NCBI GenBank assembly: GCA_963691815.1
Contig: OY829662.1
Location: forward strand, 21,526,276 to 21,590,275
DNA length: 64,000 bases
Direction: 5' to 3'
From: Echiichthys vipera
Taxonomy: Eukaryota > Chordata > Actinopteri > Perciformes > Trachinidae
A program made the position numbers and the translations under genes. Within the stretch, counting starts at the first letter, position 1. Each line of letters starts with the position of its first letter. This document shows, one piece after another, positions 23,644 through 43,965 of the stretch. Under the pieces are notes generated by a model, which was not told where the DNA came from, did not search any database, and saw only the letters and a list, made by a program, of their open reading frames with translations.

Positions 23644-24180
23644 GTGGGGTGTACTACGAAGCTCGATTAGTGGGTTAGCGAGGTGTGTTGCGCTCAAAGC
23701 CTTGGTCAGCTGTGTCAGGAAAGTTGCTCTCTATAACGTCGCTTATGCTTTCAACCAAACCTGGTCTGAAGGAGGTTTTCAGCTCAGACTTAGAGCTGAG
23801 ACCTAGACTTTCATGTTAGATCGGCTTCTTAAAGCTGAGCACAGCTTCCTAGACTTCCTTTATGAGAGATACTGGTTCTCATCAGAGGGTATTCACTATT
23901 TGATCATTCGTGTTGGACCTTATGTTGGCAATATTACACAAAGAAGCCATGCACTTAGTGTTGAGCAGTGTGTCTGTGTTTCACTGTGATTCATTGTCAC
24001 TAGTAGGCAACATATTATCGTGCAGTTGGTGATGCCGGAAATCTGAGCAACAATACGGTGTGCCGTGCTATCTGCTGGGTTGTAGCTGAGCTCAATTCAT
24101 TGCTCAATATGTTTGTAATGTTTCAGAGCTTTTTGTCCACTCAAACTGACAAGGAAGCATTTCATGGGGTTTCAGGTAAA
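23644..24180 (+). pseudogene. PIF/Harbinger (HARBI1-like) transposase relic
   Basis: After a TIR-like GGTGTACTACGAAGCTCGAT, the frame at 23855-23989 reads FLYERYWFSSEGIHYLI ... GPYVGNITQRSHALSVEQCV before a stop. A second frame from 24025 reads VGDAGNLSNNTVCRAI ... LNMFVMFQ. Both match the order of HARBI1-type transposases (ERYRFS ... GPY ... TRRSHAL ... GDAENLSKNTVCRAIR). Stops and missing C-terminal DDE parts make it inactive. Confidence 0.8.
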
Positions 24181-24512
24181 AGAAAGCCTCCAGGCTGGGA
24201 GACAGTGATAGAATGGAGGCAGCGAGTCAGTCTTGTTTTCTTTGTTCGGGGTTCATCTCCAATGGGATGTGCATTTAAAACGATTATACAATTCTTATGT
24301 CACATGGAAAATGGAAGGTTATGGAGGTTATGGAATTATGGCCAGTAGGGTTTATGACACCTTTGCAATACCTGAAATATAAAATAAAGCAGGTTGGATA
24401 TGCATTTTTAAATCATCATCACTCTATTGGGATACATGGCGATCAATTCCGCCATTGGCGTAGTTATTTTTAGACAAAATGCAGAATCTTTTCAATTACA
24501 GATTTACACAAT

Positions 24513-24802
24513 CTTGCCTCACTGCAAGAGGGTCGCTGGTTCGAACCCGGGCTGGGGCCCTTCTGTGTGGAATTTGCATGTTCTCCCCTTATCTCTCTGT
24601 GTTCTCCGGCGACCTCCTGCAGTCCAAGGACATGCACGTGTTGACTCTTAAATTGCCTGCATGTGTGTGAATGGTTGTTTGTCTCTGCCACGCAATAGTC
24701 CAGGGCTTACCCCGCCTCACGCCCAATGTCAGCTGGGATTGGCCCCCGCCCCCCCCGCGACCCCCTGTTAGTGACAAGCGGTTGAAGATGGATGGATGGA
24801 TT
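24513..24802 (+). mobile_element. tRNA-derived SINE-type repeat
   Basis: Contains a pol III box-B-like GGTTCGAACCC (24538-24548), then TGTGTGGAATTTGCATGTTC and GTCAGCTGGGATTGGC, ending in a GATGGATGGATGGA tail. The series is a very common fish repeat. No cloverleaf is claimed. Confidence 0.75.
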
Positions 24803-27137
<2,335 letters not shown>

Positions 27138-27744
27138 ACGGTGATATCTGAAGGTGGAGAGTAGCTAAACACGTGCCTTCACGTATTGCGCATATGCCAA
27201 ATTTTGGCCTCATATTTACGTTTATTGTAGTGGCGTTCTCTAGTGGCCATAGTTATTATGACAGGAGCAAAGGAGGAAATCAGGTGACGTAGTATAAAGA
27301 GCCAAAGTAGGTGGAGGCGGTCAGGGCAGATGGGTCAAACAAAAACAGCACTTTGACCCAAGAGACACCTGTTTGTGCCCTGTATGAAATCAAAAGTCAA
27401 CACTGACTTGCAAGTTAAGTAACGCTACGTAACTTTGTATAAATTGTTAAAGATCAAATCAGTGGGTTCCAACCTGTTTTACTTGTGACACCGTATAGAA
27501 ATTATGTGTCTTTTTGGGGCCCTTGTCATGTCTCTTGTTTATTGTAAGCAGTTCCCCCAAAGAGACATTTCCCCTCTAAACAGCTCAGATGTTCGAGGCT
27601 CAACAATCTAAAAATGATCCAATATTAATAATAAAAAAACAAAACATAAATTACAGAAAAGTATACGATGTGATTCATGAAGCAGCCCCTAAATTTTAAC
27701 ACCAGAATCAAAATAAGAATCATAAAGCAGGTGGAGGTGCGTGA

Positions 27745-28075
27745 AGTATCTGTGAAAGTTAAGAAACACTCAATACACAGAGAAATACACACAGCCCATA
27801 CGCAGAAACTGTGTCTTTAGACCAGCGGTCAGGACTCCTGTAAGTCTGTGATGTCACAACTATAATATAGGTAGGAAGTGTAGAAAAGGTGCAGATGTGG
27901 AAGACCAGGAAACACTGACCAATCAGAGCAGCCTGGGTGTTTCAGACAGAGGGTGAATACAGGTCTATTCAGACAGACAGGAGGAGAAACATTAAAGCAC
28001 GTAAACATGTTCTCGTAGAAACCAAAAATACAAGTATGGAGCTGAAAATGAGCATGATATGCGACCTTTAAAAAA
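27745..28075 (+). repeat. Repeat family C, longer copy
   Basis: Shares CTGTGAAAGTT..., CACAGAGAAATACACACAGC, AACTGTGTCTTTA and GTGATGTCACAACTATAATA with 53638-53760. It ends near GAGCATGATATGCGACCTTT, a phrase typical of a fish repeat. Non-coding. Confidence 0.7.
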
Positions 28076-28309
28076 ACAAAATCCAGACTTAGTTCAGTGA
28101 ATTATCATTGTCATATTCTATCACCTTAGATGTGCTTGTTTCTACTGTTCTGCTGTATTAACTGCCATAACATAAAAGGCATATTCACATTACTATAGAT
28201 ATTATTATAGTTACTGTTACGTTTTGGTTGCTTGCGTCTCTGGAAGTGTGTCTGTCTCTCTGTCTTTTGTCTGTCTTAGTCTTTTCTCTCCTTCTCTCTC
28301 CTTTTCTTC

Positions 28310-28472
28310 CTCCCCAACCGGTGCAGACGGATGTGCGTCCTCCACAGAGCTGGGTCTGTCTGACGTTCCTGTCTGTTATAGGGAAGGTTTTCAACGCCAC
28401 CGTACTCTGAGATAACTTTTGTTATGATTTGGCACTGTAAATAAAATTGAATTGAATTGAATTGAATTGAAG
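28310..28472 (+). mobile_element. LINE-like 3' end with (ATTGA)n tail
   Basis: CCCAACCGGTGCAGACGGAT at the left and GATTTGGCACTGTAAATAAA plus ATTGAATTGAATTGAATTGA at the right form the familiar L2-type fish LINE 3' end. The upstream CT-rich stretch (28245-28310) may belong to it. Confidence 0.7.
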
Positions 28473-30089
<1,617 letters not shown>

Positions 30090-30157
30090 GTGCACACTGC
30101 TCACATGACATACCAGTTTGGGGTGTGGTTCTTTCAGTCAAGACACTGTCAGGTTTC

Positions 30158-30320
30158 AGGTGATAGAGAATATGATGGGACTTCTCCAGCTGGAATGTGG
30201 CTGGTTTGATCCCCGAGAGGGGAAATATGGAGAAGTGAATAAATAATTACTGCCCTTGAGCAAGGCACTAAGCTCTCTCTGCTCTAGAGGAGTCCAACTG
30301 GCTCTGACAACAGGTACAAA
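30158..30320 (+). mobile_element. SINE-like fragment
   Basis: Has a box-B-like GGCTGGTTTGATCCCC (30199-30214) followed by CTGCCCTTGAGCAAGGCACT, a sequence typical of fish tRNA-derived SINEs. Confidence 0.6.
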
Positions 30321-31404
30321 TACAGTCGTTAAAGAATAAGTTGAAATCATAACAACTTAGGTCTTTTTATTGTACTCACCAAAATAATTGTTGAAATTGC
30401 TCCATTGAAGTCTGACTGGGCGAGAAACACAAGCATACTGTCGTTAGTTGTAGATAAAACAGCAGTTTATCCTAGGCCTTGATAATTCAGTGTGATAATT
30501 AATTTAATGTAAATGAATATATATGAATATCTTTCAATGGAATTGTATTGTGATGAAATCCTATAAAAGATATCCTGATACACAATCATGGGGTCTAAAT
30601 TGATAATAACAATCACATACTCACTCAAATTTCTCAATTATGTATTTGTGTGAATACAGTACATGTACAAGTCAGTGTTCATTATGCACTAAAGTTCTTA
30701 ATGAAATGAAAAAATAGCATACAAAACTAGACTTTACCATGTGGTTATTTCATATAAACTATTCATTTATGGAGTCATCAGAAAAGATGCTATCATGATG
30801 TATATCTTTAAGAAGATATGAAATGATGGGGATAGTTAATCCAGATAACATAAACCATTGAAATATAATATATTTAATTGAACTAAAAACTTGGGTGCAC
30901 AACTAATGTGATGAATGTTCACCGACAGTTTGGACAATAATAAAAAATAAAAAAATAAAATAAAATGCTTGGTTCTGTAATTTCTCTTCTTTTCTCTGTG
31001 AGTCCGTCACTACGAGGAACATCCATCACATTAGTGGCTCTGTGAGGCTTACAGTCCGGACACACAGAGCAGCAGTTTCCTGTCAGAGGGGCTTTGCCAG
31101 GGGTTTGGGGCTTTAGCTTCTGCTGGTCCTAGGGCTTGGACACACACTCACACAGATTTCAAACAGGCTTTTGGTGTTGGTGTCGTACGTATATGCATGC
31201 TTTGAATAATTATTCCATGCCTGTTTTTACAATTGGTCTGCAGTGTTTTTGTTGGATGACGTTGCAAAGGTCTTTTTTTTTTTTTAAACTGACTCTTTTC
31301 CTCCACAGCTTTCAGCACTGAGACACTTCTTCACATTCCATGTGTTTTTATAAAACATTAACAATAAGGGTTTAATGTGAAGGGAACAGCCATGTGCCAG
31401 TCCT
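30321..31404. other. Intergenic, strongly AT-rich
   Basis: No frames of interest. Poly-A/T rich simple stretches near 30935-30965 and 31265-31286. Confidence 0.55.
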
Positions 31405-31938
31405 CCACCAGTCCCTGGTATAAAAAAAAGGACGTAGCCTCTCCGTCGAGGTCGTATCTCTCAACTTGATCAAATTGTACTCGCCTACAGGAGTCACCAT
31501 CTTGTCAGACTTTGACCACGCCTCATTCCCTCTTACCAAAAAAGGGCATGTATGTGACGTTGGGGGGAGGGAGATACGTCCATCTGGCTGACGTATACCT
31601 CTGAGGAAAAGTGAGGGCCAGAGACTAGCTGTGACTCAAGAGACCACGCCCCTAATTATTCATAAACTTTAACCTCCAATAATATAAAAAATAGCCTGGT
31701 ACAAAAAAATTCACCCCCTCACTGTTGTCATGGAGATATGAGCTAAACATACAGGCTAGAATGTTCTTTTGTCCCAGGCCTTAAACAGGTTTAATGATGC
31801 TGTGAAAGTCCTTCTGTTTAACATCGGGTTCAATGAGAAACTGCTCTATTATGAAACCTGCCCCTACTGGACACTTGGAGAACTGCAGTTTTTTTGCACT
31901 TCCTTATTGGATCAACCAGGAAGTTGCTGTGGTGGGAG
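31405..31938 (+). repeat. Repeat family B, longest copy
   Basis: Starts near GTATAAAAAAAAGGACGTAGC and ends TTGCTGTGGTGGGAG. Its left half matches 63791-64000 and its right half matches 14752-15030 in reverse. GTCACCATCTTGTCAGACTT and AAAAAAGGGCATGTATGTGA are shared landmarks. Short open frames inside have no recognisable protein. Confidence 0.8.
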
Positions 31939-32541
31939 CCTGGTTAAATGTCACAACACTATGAATTGTGGGTCATTCCCTCAGCCCAAGTGTGCAGAGA
32001 TGTGGACTTACAGAAAATGTTCAGAAAGGGCACAAAATGTCTACTAGACAGCCCCTCAAACACTTGAAGAAGGATTTACAGGTCAAGTCAATGAGTCCTG
32101 TTTTAAGCTCTTACTTTGTTATGAACGTGACAAAGTTATACCAGTGGTGCACTCAGGTCTGTCTCTTTTAAGGCCAACCCATGATCCTTTACTAACTCTA
32201 ACCAATTAGTTTTGCTGCCTGAAATTAACCAATTAGTTCTGAGTCATTGGCAAACGAGCCAGTCTTTAAGAGGATAGATCATTAAGCTAAGCAAGCAGTT
32301 CCTTTTGAGTCTGCAGGAGTGTTTCTTGAGTGGATCACACAGTTGAGGGCAGGGTGGAGTCGCCGGGTTGCCAACAGACTATTTTAATAATGCTAAACAG
32401 CAAAGGGTTTGGCATAGTTGTGTGTGAGTGAGTAAGTGTGTGTTTGTATGAATGCCTGCATAGATCTGTGTAAGAATACAGAATGCATGGCTGTTTTAAA
32501 CCTGAAGAGTGGGACACTCCTGTCATTGAGAGGATCTTTCT

Positions 32542-34317
<1,776 letters not shown>

Positions 34318-34818
34318 AAGTGTTATTCTGGCGTAAAATCATCCCATGGTCTTTTTTGGCACTTAGTGTATATACATCAAAAAGGCCATTTTCGTGTATG
34401 AACTATTAACGGAGAAATCCGGGAGAGTTGCTAACAACCGGACGTGGCTAACACTGATTAGCTCAGGGCAGTACGGTGAAGGCATTAAAACGTCTTTTTT
34501 AACCACTAATACTGCTCAAGATGATAAAAGTCCTTAAAACGAAGCACAAACGGTCTCCTTCCTTTTGGATTGACTTTGCTAATCCACTTGAATGGACTTT
34601 ACTACGAGAGGAGCTGGTACAGGGGCCAGTTGGTAAGTCTTTAAAACTATCTAACCAAGTTGTTGGTGCGTCGTTTTAGCTGTAGGGGCTCTTATCATGC
34701 TACTGCAAAGGTTTGGTGTTATTTTATACACGGAAAAAAAAAACTGTCTCCGTGGCTTATTTAATGTATGTAAGTGCCGAAAAAGACCATGGGATGATTT
34801 TACGCCGGAATTACACTT
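34318..34818. mobile_element. MITE family D, complete copy, about 500 bp
   Basis: Ends AAGTGTTATTCTGGCGTAAA and inverse AAGTGTAATTCCGGCGTAAA extend into inverted repeats of about 65 bp containing CCCATGGTCTTTTT. The interior CATGCTACTGCAAAGGTTTG is shared with 36240-36720. Non-coding. Confidence 0.8.
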
Positions 34819-36235
34819 CGAGGGTAACACTGAAGTCTGTCTGTCAGAAAAGGGATATCAGATGTTTTGAAACTTAAGAATGATGATATAAACAGTAGTA
34901 GATTTTAAAGACCTAACTTACCCTAGCATACATTTAAAAGAATAAATAAATATGGTGATTGTGATTTCTTTTCACTTTTGTTACGGCAATCCTATATTCA
35001 TTGTTTTATTTTAATTTCAACCTTGGTAAAAAAATAAATAAGATGGAAATGAAAACCCACTTGATAATAATAGTAACATCGCAAGCGCTTAGTGTTTCAA
35101 AATAGACATAGAATGGACATAAAAAGCAGGGGTAAAATGCCACAAAATAAGATGGACAATAAAATGTTAATATTTTCATTCCGGGTTTATAGAGTCTGCA
35201 TGAAACAACACAGTAAGAACGCACAGGGTGAAGTATCTATAAGCTGCTAGTAGTCCAGCGAGTCCTTACGAATTCTCCTTCACAAAAATGAAAAATGGTT
35301 AGGAACAGACAAAGGGCGTCTTTTTGTTTTTACTATTTGACTACAGAGTTGATTTCAGGGTGCAGGTTGCAGGATTCAGACTTCATGTTATAATCTTGCA
35401 AAGAGCAGGTGGAGATGGGCTGGTATAAATGTGAGGGTTAACCGGAATGAGGAACAGCTGAGCAGGTGGCTGGGACTGGTGGGGAAGTCTGAGGGATTGT
35501 GGTGGATGGATGAAGAAATACAGAGAGTTCCTAAGAAATGCAATGTGCCTGGGGAAAGTGGGAATGTGGCTGGAAGGAGGGACAGAGATGCAGAGGTTGG
35601 GGAAGGGCTGTGCTTGCTGGACACGGGGCACAGAACAATGTGGTTTTTGTCCAGTGTGTGGCAGTGGTCCAACTTTTAACCCTGTCAGAGATAAATAAAA
35701 GGCAGGCGAGTCTGCACATCAAAGCCGCAGACAATCCTGCACCGAGAGCTCAGTTTGCATTCTTGGCCTTCAGTCAAGAGTGTTCAAGGCTTGTGTCTGT
35801 CGTCGAAGAGCTCATGGGACTCGTAAAAAGTTACCTTTCCTGTCAGGATGAGGCGTGAGGAAGGTATTCATTCTTTGTGATTTAACAATTAACAATGCTG
35901 CAAATATACACACAAAAAGATTCAACAATGTGAGCCAAATGCTCATGTTATAATGATATTTTAGTAATTTTTAATTTTTATAGTTTTACAGGTCTTCTGC
36001 TGCTACTTTTTGAGCCTCCACTTCTACTTCTTCAATAATTCTTCAATGCTTGGATGCTATGTTACCTCTGTAGTGCTTCCACTTGTACAGACACAGCACT
36101 TCTTTTGCTACCTCTACTCCTCGTTTTACTTCTACTGCTGCTTTTACTTCTATTCCTAATGCTACATCTACCTCAGCTTCTACCCCCGTCACACCTTTGG
36201 CCCCTGATCAAACATCACTGGATCCCCTTGTGTAA
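34819..36235. other. Intergenic, no recognised gene
   Basis: 35400-35860 is GC-richer with overlapping frames on both strands, typical of chance openness. No motif recognised. A CT/GCTACT-rich run lies at about 36030-36200. Confidence 0.45.
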
Positions 36236-36725
36236 CTAAGGTGAAAGTGGACCCCGTGTTTTTTTCGGCATGAATATATATAAAAGGAGCCATCAAGGCA
36301 GTTTTTTTCATTGATCACCTGTTATCGGAGAAATCTAGCTAGCAGACGTGGAACACTGAGTAACTCAGGTAGCATGATACCAGTCCCTACACATATGACG
36401 AAGCACCAAAAACGTTTAAGAGAACTTAGAGGTTTTTTTTTTTTTAAAAGACAATGCCACAAGCCTTAACAGCCAGCTACGGCCAAATTGACAAACAGCC
36501 CAAGTGGATTACCAAACGCACTGGAGTTCATTTCTATACTTTCCTCCTTGATTCTTAATCGACTTGTAAGGACTGCCTCTCAACACTGACCTAGCCTTCT
36601 GCTAAGGCTTGTAGCATTGTAAAACAGTCCTTTTTAATAAACTTCTGGTTCACTTACCACGTTGTTGGTGCTTTGTTTTATGTAAAGGAAATCTTCTCAT
36701 GCTACTGCGAAGGTTTGGTGTTATT
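36236..36725 (+). mobile_element. MITE family D, copy lacking right end
   Basis: Left AAGGTGAAAGTGGACCCCGT and CAGTTTTTTTCATTGATCAC, interior GTTGTTGGTG ... GCTACTGCGAAGGTTTGGTG, the same order as 34318-34730. The right terminal repeat is missing and replaced by the 36.8-kb inverted repeat region. Confidence 0.65.
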
Positions 36726-36789
36726 TTGACATCTTTTGGATGGTTCAGCGCTCCGCCCCGAGCTACTCAGCGGGGAGCGTATCTATGTA

Positions 36790-38192
36790 CAGCTCTGAGG
36801 TGCTGCTCTGCTCTCAGCCCTGACCCGTGACCTCTGCGAAGAGGAGGCAATAAAAAGACGATTAGAAATAAGGTTGAGTCTAACTGCATCCCCGCCAGCT
36901 GGATCTGCAGCAGAGCAGGCCACCGGTGTTGAACGCACTGGAGAAATCGGGAAAAAAAACGTTTCTCTTACAGAGCTCCATGTCCTGGTGAAGCAGGAAG
37001 ATTACGGCTTCTTTCACTCCCACATTCTGCCTGTAGCAAAAAATTTAAAGTGTAACTCCGGCGAAAATGGACCCAACAGTCTTTTTTGGCATTAATGTAC
37101 ATCTAATAAATACATTAAATAAGCCATCGAAGCAGTTTTTTTCATTGATCACCTATTAACAAAGAAATCCCAGAGAGGCGCTAGCAGCAGGACATGGCTA
37201 ACACTGAGTGGGGTGATCTCTATGTTCCCCGCTCTGTATGTGACCGGAAAAAGAGTTACACTTTAAATTTTTTCCCCTCTCACAGAAAGGGTCCTTTGTT
37301 CCCCAGTCTGTTATTTTTTACACAATAAGTGTCGAATTCCACGGCAAATAGGCCTATGTAGACCCTAACACTATCCCTAACCTTAACCCCAACCCCTCTT
37401 AGGCACCACGTTTCGCGTTTAAAGCTAACAAAATGCAGAATTAAATCAGCAAAGGCATAGGCTTATGCGGCCAGGGAACATAGGGATGACCCCACTCAGT
37501 CAGTGGGTTTACATGCACATCAGTAACCCAAAAATGGCCTTACCCCAGTTAAGGGAATGATCAGATTATTGAAGTTCCCCTCGAATACATGAGCAGGGGT
37601 TGAATGGGAAAATGATGGAGTAACTCAACCTCCGGTACAGTAGGTGTCGCTCCACCAACATACAGCTGGACTGAATACGGTTCACCTTTGTCAAAATCCC
37701 AAAGGGCCGACTTTTGGACAGAATTACAGCAGAAACGGTTCTTCTTGATCGAAATGTTACTTGCCATTTCAAAGTCCTCCCTTGGTTTGAAGGTAATACT
37801 CTATTATTTTTGTTTTTTTCACGTTGTTTTTTCGACGCCATTGCCTCAATGAAAAAACTGTTTCGATTGCTTATTTGATGTATTTATTAGATGTATATTC
37901 ATGCCCGAAAAAGACCATGGGGACCATTTTCACCCGAGTTACACACTAAGTTTTTTGCTAGAGGCAGAATGTGGGAGTGGAAGACGCTGTAAGCTTCCTG
38001 CTTCACCTGGACATGGAGCTCTGTGGGAGAAATGTTTTCAGATGTCTCCAGTGTGTTCAACACCTGTGGCCTGTCCTGCTGGGGATCAAGCGATGCAGTT
38101 AAACACGCCCCTATTTCTAATCATCTTTTTATTGCCTCCTCTTCGTAGAGGTCCCGGGTCAGGGCTGAGAGCAGAGCAGCACCTCAGAGCTG
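36790..38192. repeat. Long inverted repeat, 1.4 kb (family D arms plus flanks)
   Basis: Left arm 36790 to about 37150 and right arm about 37846 to 38192 are complementary, including a perfect 38-bp outer end (CAGCTCTGAGGTGCTGCTCT ...). The inner arms (37048-37150, 37846-37950) match family D terminal repeats. The central 700 bp holds a separate 298-bp MITE and further repeat-like sequence. Transcripts could form a hairpin. No transposase. Confidence 0.8.
37203..37500. mobile_element. MITE family E, nested copy
   Basis: Terminal repeats ACTGAGTGGGGTGATCTCTA and inverse ACTGAGTGGGGTCATCCCTA, both followed by TGTTCCC, bound a 298-bp element. It lies inside the loop of the long inverted repeat. 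A related copy is at 54741-54979. Confidence 0.8.
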
Positions 38193-38849
38193 TTTGTGAT
38201 CCAGGAAACTTGAGCGGCCGTGTTGTCTAAAGTATCAAGCACACTAGTTGAATTCATCTGGAAGTATTGTACTTCATCGTGCCTTCGTGAGCCTCTCCTG
38301 ACGGCTGAATCATGCCTGCGCTCACGATTAGAATGCTGCCGGACCGGTTCGACAGTCCAGCCAAACATTCCAGTCATACAGTACCTGGATCCACCGCCCA
38401 GACTACACCCTGTAAGAATGTGTTACCTTTACCAGAGAGACAGACCACCTCTGCTACATTAGCATTACCTGAAGAGAAACGTTCCACTCACCACAGATTA
38501 CAGCCTCTTCATAATTCGTCTCTCAGAGGCCGTAGTGGGCTTAGTATTCAAGTAGTGATGTAGCCATTTCATTGGAGTGAGAGCATTTTTTGAAACTCAA
38601 GCTCACTATATAAACTGAGCTGTTGTGACCTCTAGGATAATCACAGCCTCATGACACTACAACCACGAACTAAAGACGTAGGGCATTTAGTGTATGGCTT
38701 CCCTACGTATACTGACAATAAGGGGGAATCTGAGCAACTTGCACAACTCAATTGCTCGCAATCCGATCACAGCAAAGTCTCCAAAGTTTTTGAGACCATA
38801 TCACAGCACATAGCATTTTCTATGGTGTTCCACAAGGTCTGGATGTCTT

Positions 38850-39110
38850 AATTTGGTCATTTGGAGGGATTTCTGACCATTTTTATCATTTTCTCAGGAG
38901 GGGGGCTGGAGTCTCCCATAGAATACCTGGATCTCCACACCACGTTAGTTGGACCAGTCCCAGCCTGGTCAGATGCGTACATGAACTGATGAAGCCTCTT
39001 GGATGAGAGGTGAAGCGTCTTCCTAGACAAATAACCAAGTCCAGTTGCTTTTGACTGAAACTGCTTTGGGGATTTTCTATGTAGTAAAAAAAAGGATTCA
39101 TTTAACACTA
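38850..39110 (-). repeat. Fish dispersed repeat with hammerhead-like core
   Basis: Contains GGTCAGATGCGTACATGAAC then CTGATGAAGCCTCTTGGATG, AGAGGTGAAGCGTC and ACCAAGTCCAGTTGCTTTTG, phrases widely repeated in fish genomes and perhaps from a Penelope-like element. Strand is uncertain. Reading frames through it are not gene-like. Confidence 0.5.
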
Positions 39111-41329
39111 AATGTGCATAACAAATGGCATCAACCCAAAAATTGTGACATACAGTAGAGCATGAGGATGAGCATTATAAACTTCCATCATAATGTTCTA
39201 AGCCCTTATATGCTACAGATTCGTGGCTAGACCTGACACACATCGTTCAGATGATGTACTTCTATGTGGCACCTGCTGCTGAACTGTTACCTGCTCCTGA
39301 ACATCCACTGTCCCTCCCAAAGAAATTACATATATTGGTCTTTGGAAAGAGGGTTGGAGCAGAAGAGGCTAAAGATAAAGATAAACCCATACATTTAAAG
39401 GACCAGTCCAATAATGTTATAAATGTAAACTACTCAGCCCGTGAAAACGGTTTAATGTGGTCGGTGGCTTTGAGAAAATCACTGTGATGAGAATGTTTGT
39501 GTTTTTCACAGCTTTGGATGCATTCATTTTGACCATCCTTTTAAAGTTATAAACAACTATCATATTTATTTCATAGACAATAGCTTTTTTTCATATAGCT
39601 ATATAGCTATTTAGTGGGCTATATTACGCACCCTTATCATTGTTGATAATGATCATTTTCCAAAGCATATCGTAGTGTTTTTACTGGTTAAATGTCTGGA
39701 TCCTGAAGAACTTAAAATGTTAATCTGTAAAATGTAAAATAAAAAATTGTATCTGCCTTTATAGCCCATCCATGAAGACCCTGAAATGAAGTTAAAAGCT
39801 CAGAATAAAAACTATAAAGTGATAAGATTATTTTGTCAAAGTGGCATTGTCGTTTAAATCTATTATTGTATTTCAGTGCTATTATCATTATTACTATAAT
39901 ATGTTATATTTAGTCTAATTAAAAAAAACTTGATTGTGTGATTATTAACTATAATTTCATCAATGATTATCACTTCCTGGCCTGGAGATGAAAGGAAAAG
40001 AGGTTTTTAATCATAAAGTATGGTTGTTGCAGAAGTTGTGTCTGTTTTACACTAATGTTCATATCAGGGTCCAAGGGTTAAACCCCTTTATCATTCATGT
40101 ACAGGCAGACTGAAGACAATGAATACCATTTACATAGATCACCTTTGTGGAATTATGGATAAAATTGAGAGCTATACATGTCACCTTTTCATATCAAAAA
40201 ACCTGAAAGGAAGCTTTAAGGGAATTAGTGGCTTACGTTCCCTTAGTGAAATTGATAATCAGTGTGTTTTCTGCCTAATATTGTATTCATTGGTTTAACA
40301 CTCATGTAAAAACATTTTCAGAAGTAAAGTGGACACATTAATGAATCAATTCACCAATCAGAGTGTTTATACTTTTTTCACCCACTCACAAATGTAGATG
40401 CAGGTATGTTTACAGGAAAGGGTTTGGCGTGATGTTAATGTTTAAACAGAATGGGCTGTACCCTTCATTGATCCATCAAATACATTGACTCTCACCTTTG
40501 TATCAGTGGAGGAATGCAGTGGGGTTGGGGTCAGCGGGAGGCCGTCACCTCTGCAAGATATCACTGTTTGCTGCTGATGACATGACATAGTGCAGATTGG
40601 TCGGACGCACCAAATCTCCTGTTAACTCATTCGGATGTGTACACTGTTTGTTGCTCTGTTTGATCCCTGTCTCTTGATTCTTGTGATAAATCTTTGAACT
40701 ATCTATCTCCAAATCACCGCACTACACCCTCATTATCAAATTACAACCATATCCCCGGATGAGACAATGCATTTTTGTCTGTCTATGTAATTCCCTCAGC
40801 AGATGTGAATGTCCTTCAGCTGAGCAAAGAGCAATATCACGTCAGATATGTGTTCTACAAAGGCGTCTTTCCTCTGCCTGCTTCTCCCACTTTTCATGCA
40901 TATTCATACTCACATTCCTTGGGCCATTTTGTTGCGCCGCGCTTCAGGCTTTGAGAGTTAAGTTGGGGTCTAAAATATGGCAGTACCAACAAGTTCAGTT
41001 GTGTTGCATCCTACAGGCACAGGTGTCAATTTTAGACACACAACTCTCGTGCTGATGTCACATCTGTGTCAGACTTAACAGACAGTCAGCATCTGAATAT
41101 CTTATGTGGATCAGGAGAAATGCATGGTGACCCAGTGGTAAATGTGCTCAGAATTGAGTGTATCATAGTCAGAATGTTATTGGATCGCACATCTCTCAAG
41201 ACACCATGCAGCCTACGCGACAAGATTACATGCAAAGTCAATGTACAGAAGTGCTTACACGCGATTTCAACACAAGCGATGCGACTTTTCAGGTGAATTT
41301 GGGTGATGCTGTGACAGCCAATCAGCGTT
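39111..41329. other. Intergenic, AT-rich
   Basis: Nothing recognised. A small TATAGCTATATAGCTAT palindromic patch lies near 39595. Confidence 0.5.
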
Positions 41330-41625
41330 GAGATTATCACATTTAGCACAACAGCAGTGTAGGTTGTAGCTGCAGTCCCAGAGACCGCTATTTCAGGACC
41401 CTAGTTGTGGTTATAGTCGGCCAAATAGAGCTAGCTAAGACGAGACGGCTGCTAGCTTGGCCTTCCTATGTATCTCGGACTACTACAACACGTACAATGC
41501 AGCAACAGTGTTTATCTCAGCCATGATGCCAAAATGTTATTATATAGGCCAGTTGCATCATCGCATCACCGCTCCAATCAAATCAATGACGAAGAAGTGA
41601 TGATAAACATGATCAAACAGTTTTT
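41330..41625 (+). repeat. Repeat family F, copy 1
   Basis: GCACAACAGCAG(T/A)GTAGGTT ..., GAGACCG(C/T)TATTTCAGGA and GCAGCAACAGTGTTTATCTC are shared in direct orientation with 44319-44652. Non-coding. Class unknown. Confidence 0.8.

Positions 41626-43965
<2,340 letters not shown>

Noticed and set aside
24538..24548. Box-B-like sequence taken as a tRNA gene (also 52783-52793 and 30199-30214)
   Set aside because: No cloverleaf with paired acceptor stem was found, and the flanks are typical SINE sequence.
35400..35860. Several overlapping frames on both strands suggesting a small gene
   Set aside because: No frame shows a domain, splice logic or consistent composition; mutual overlap on both strands is typical of stop-poor GC-richer DNA.
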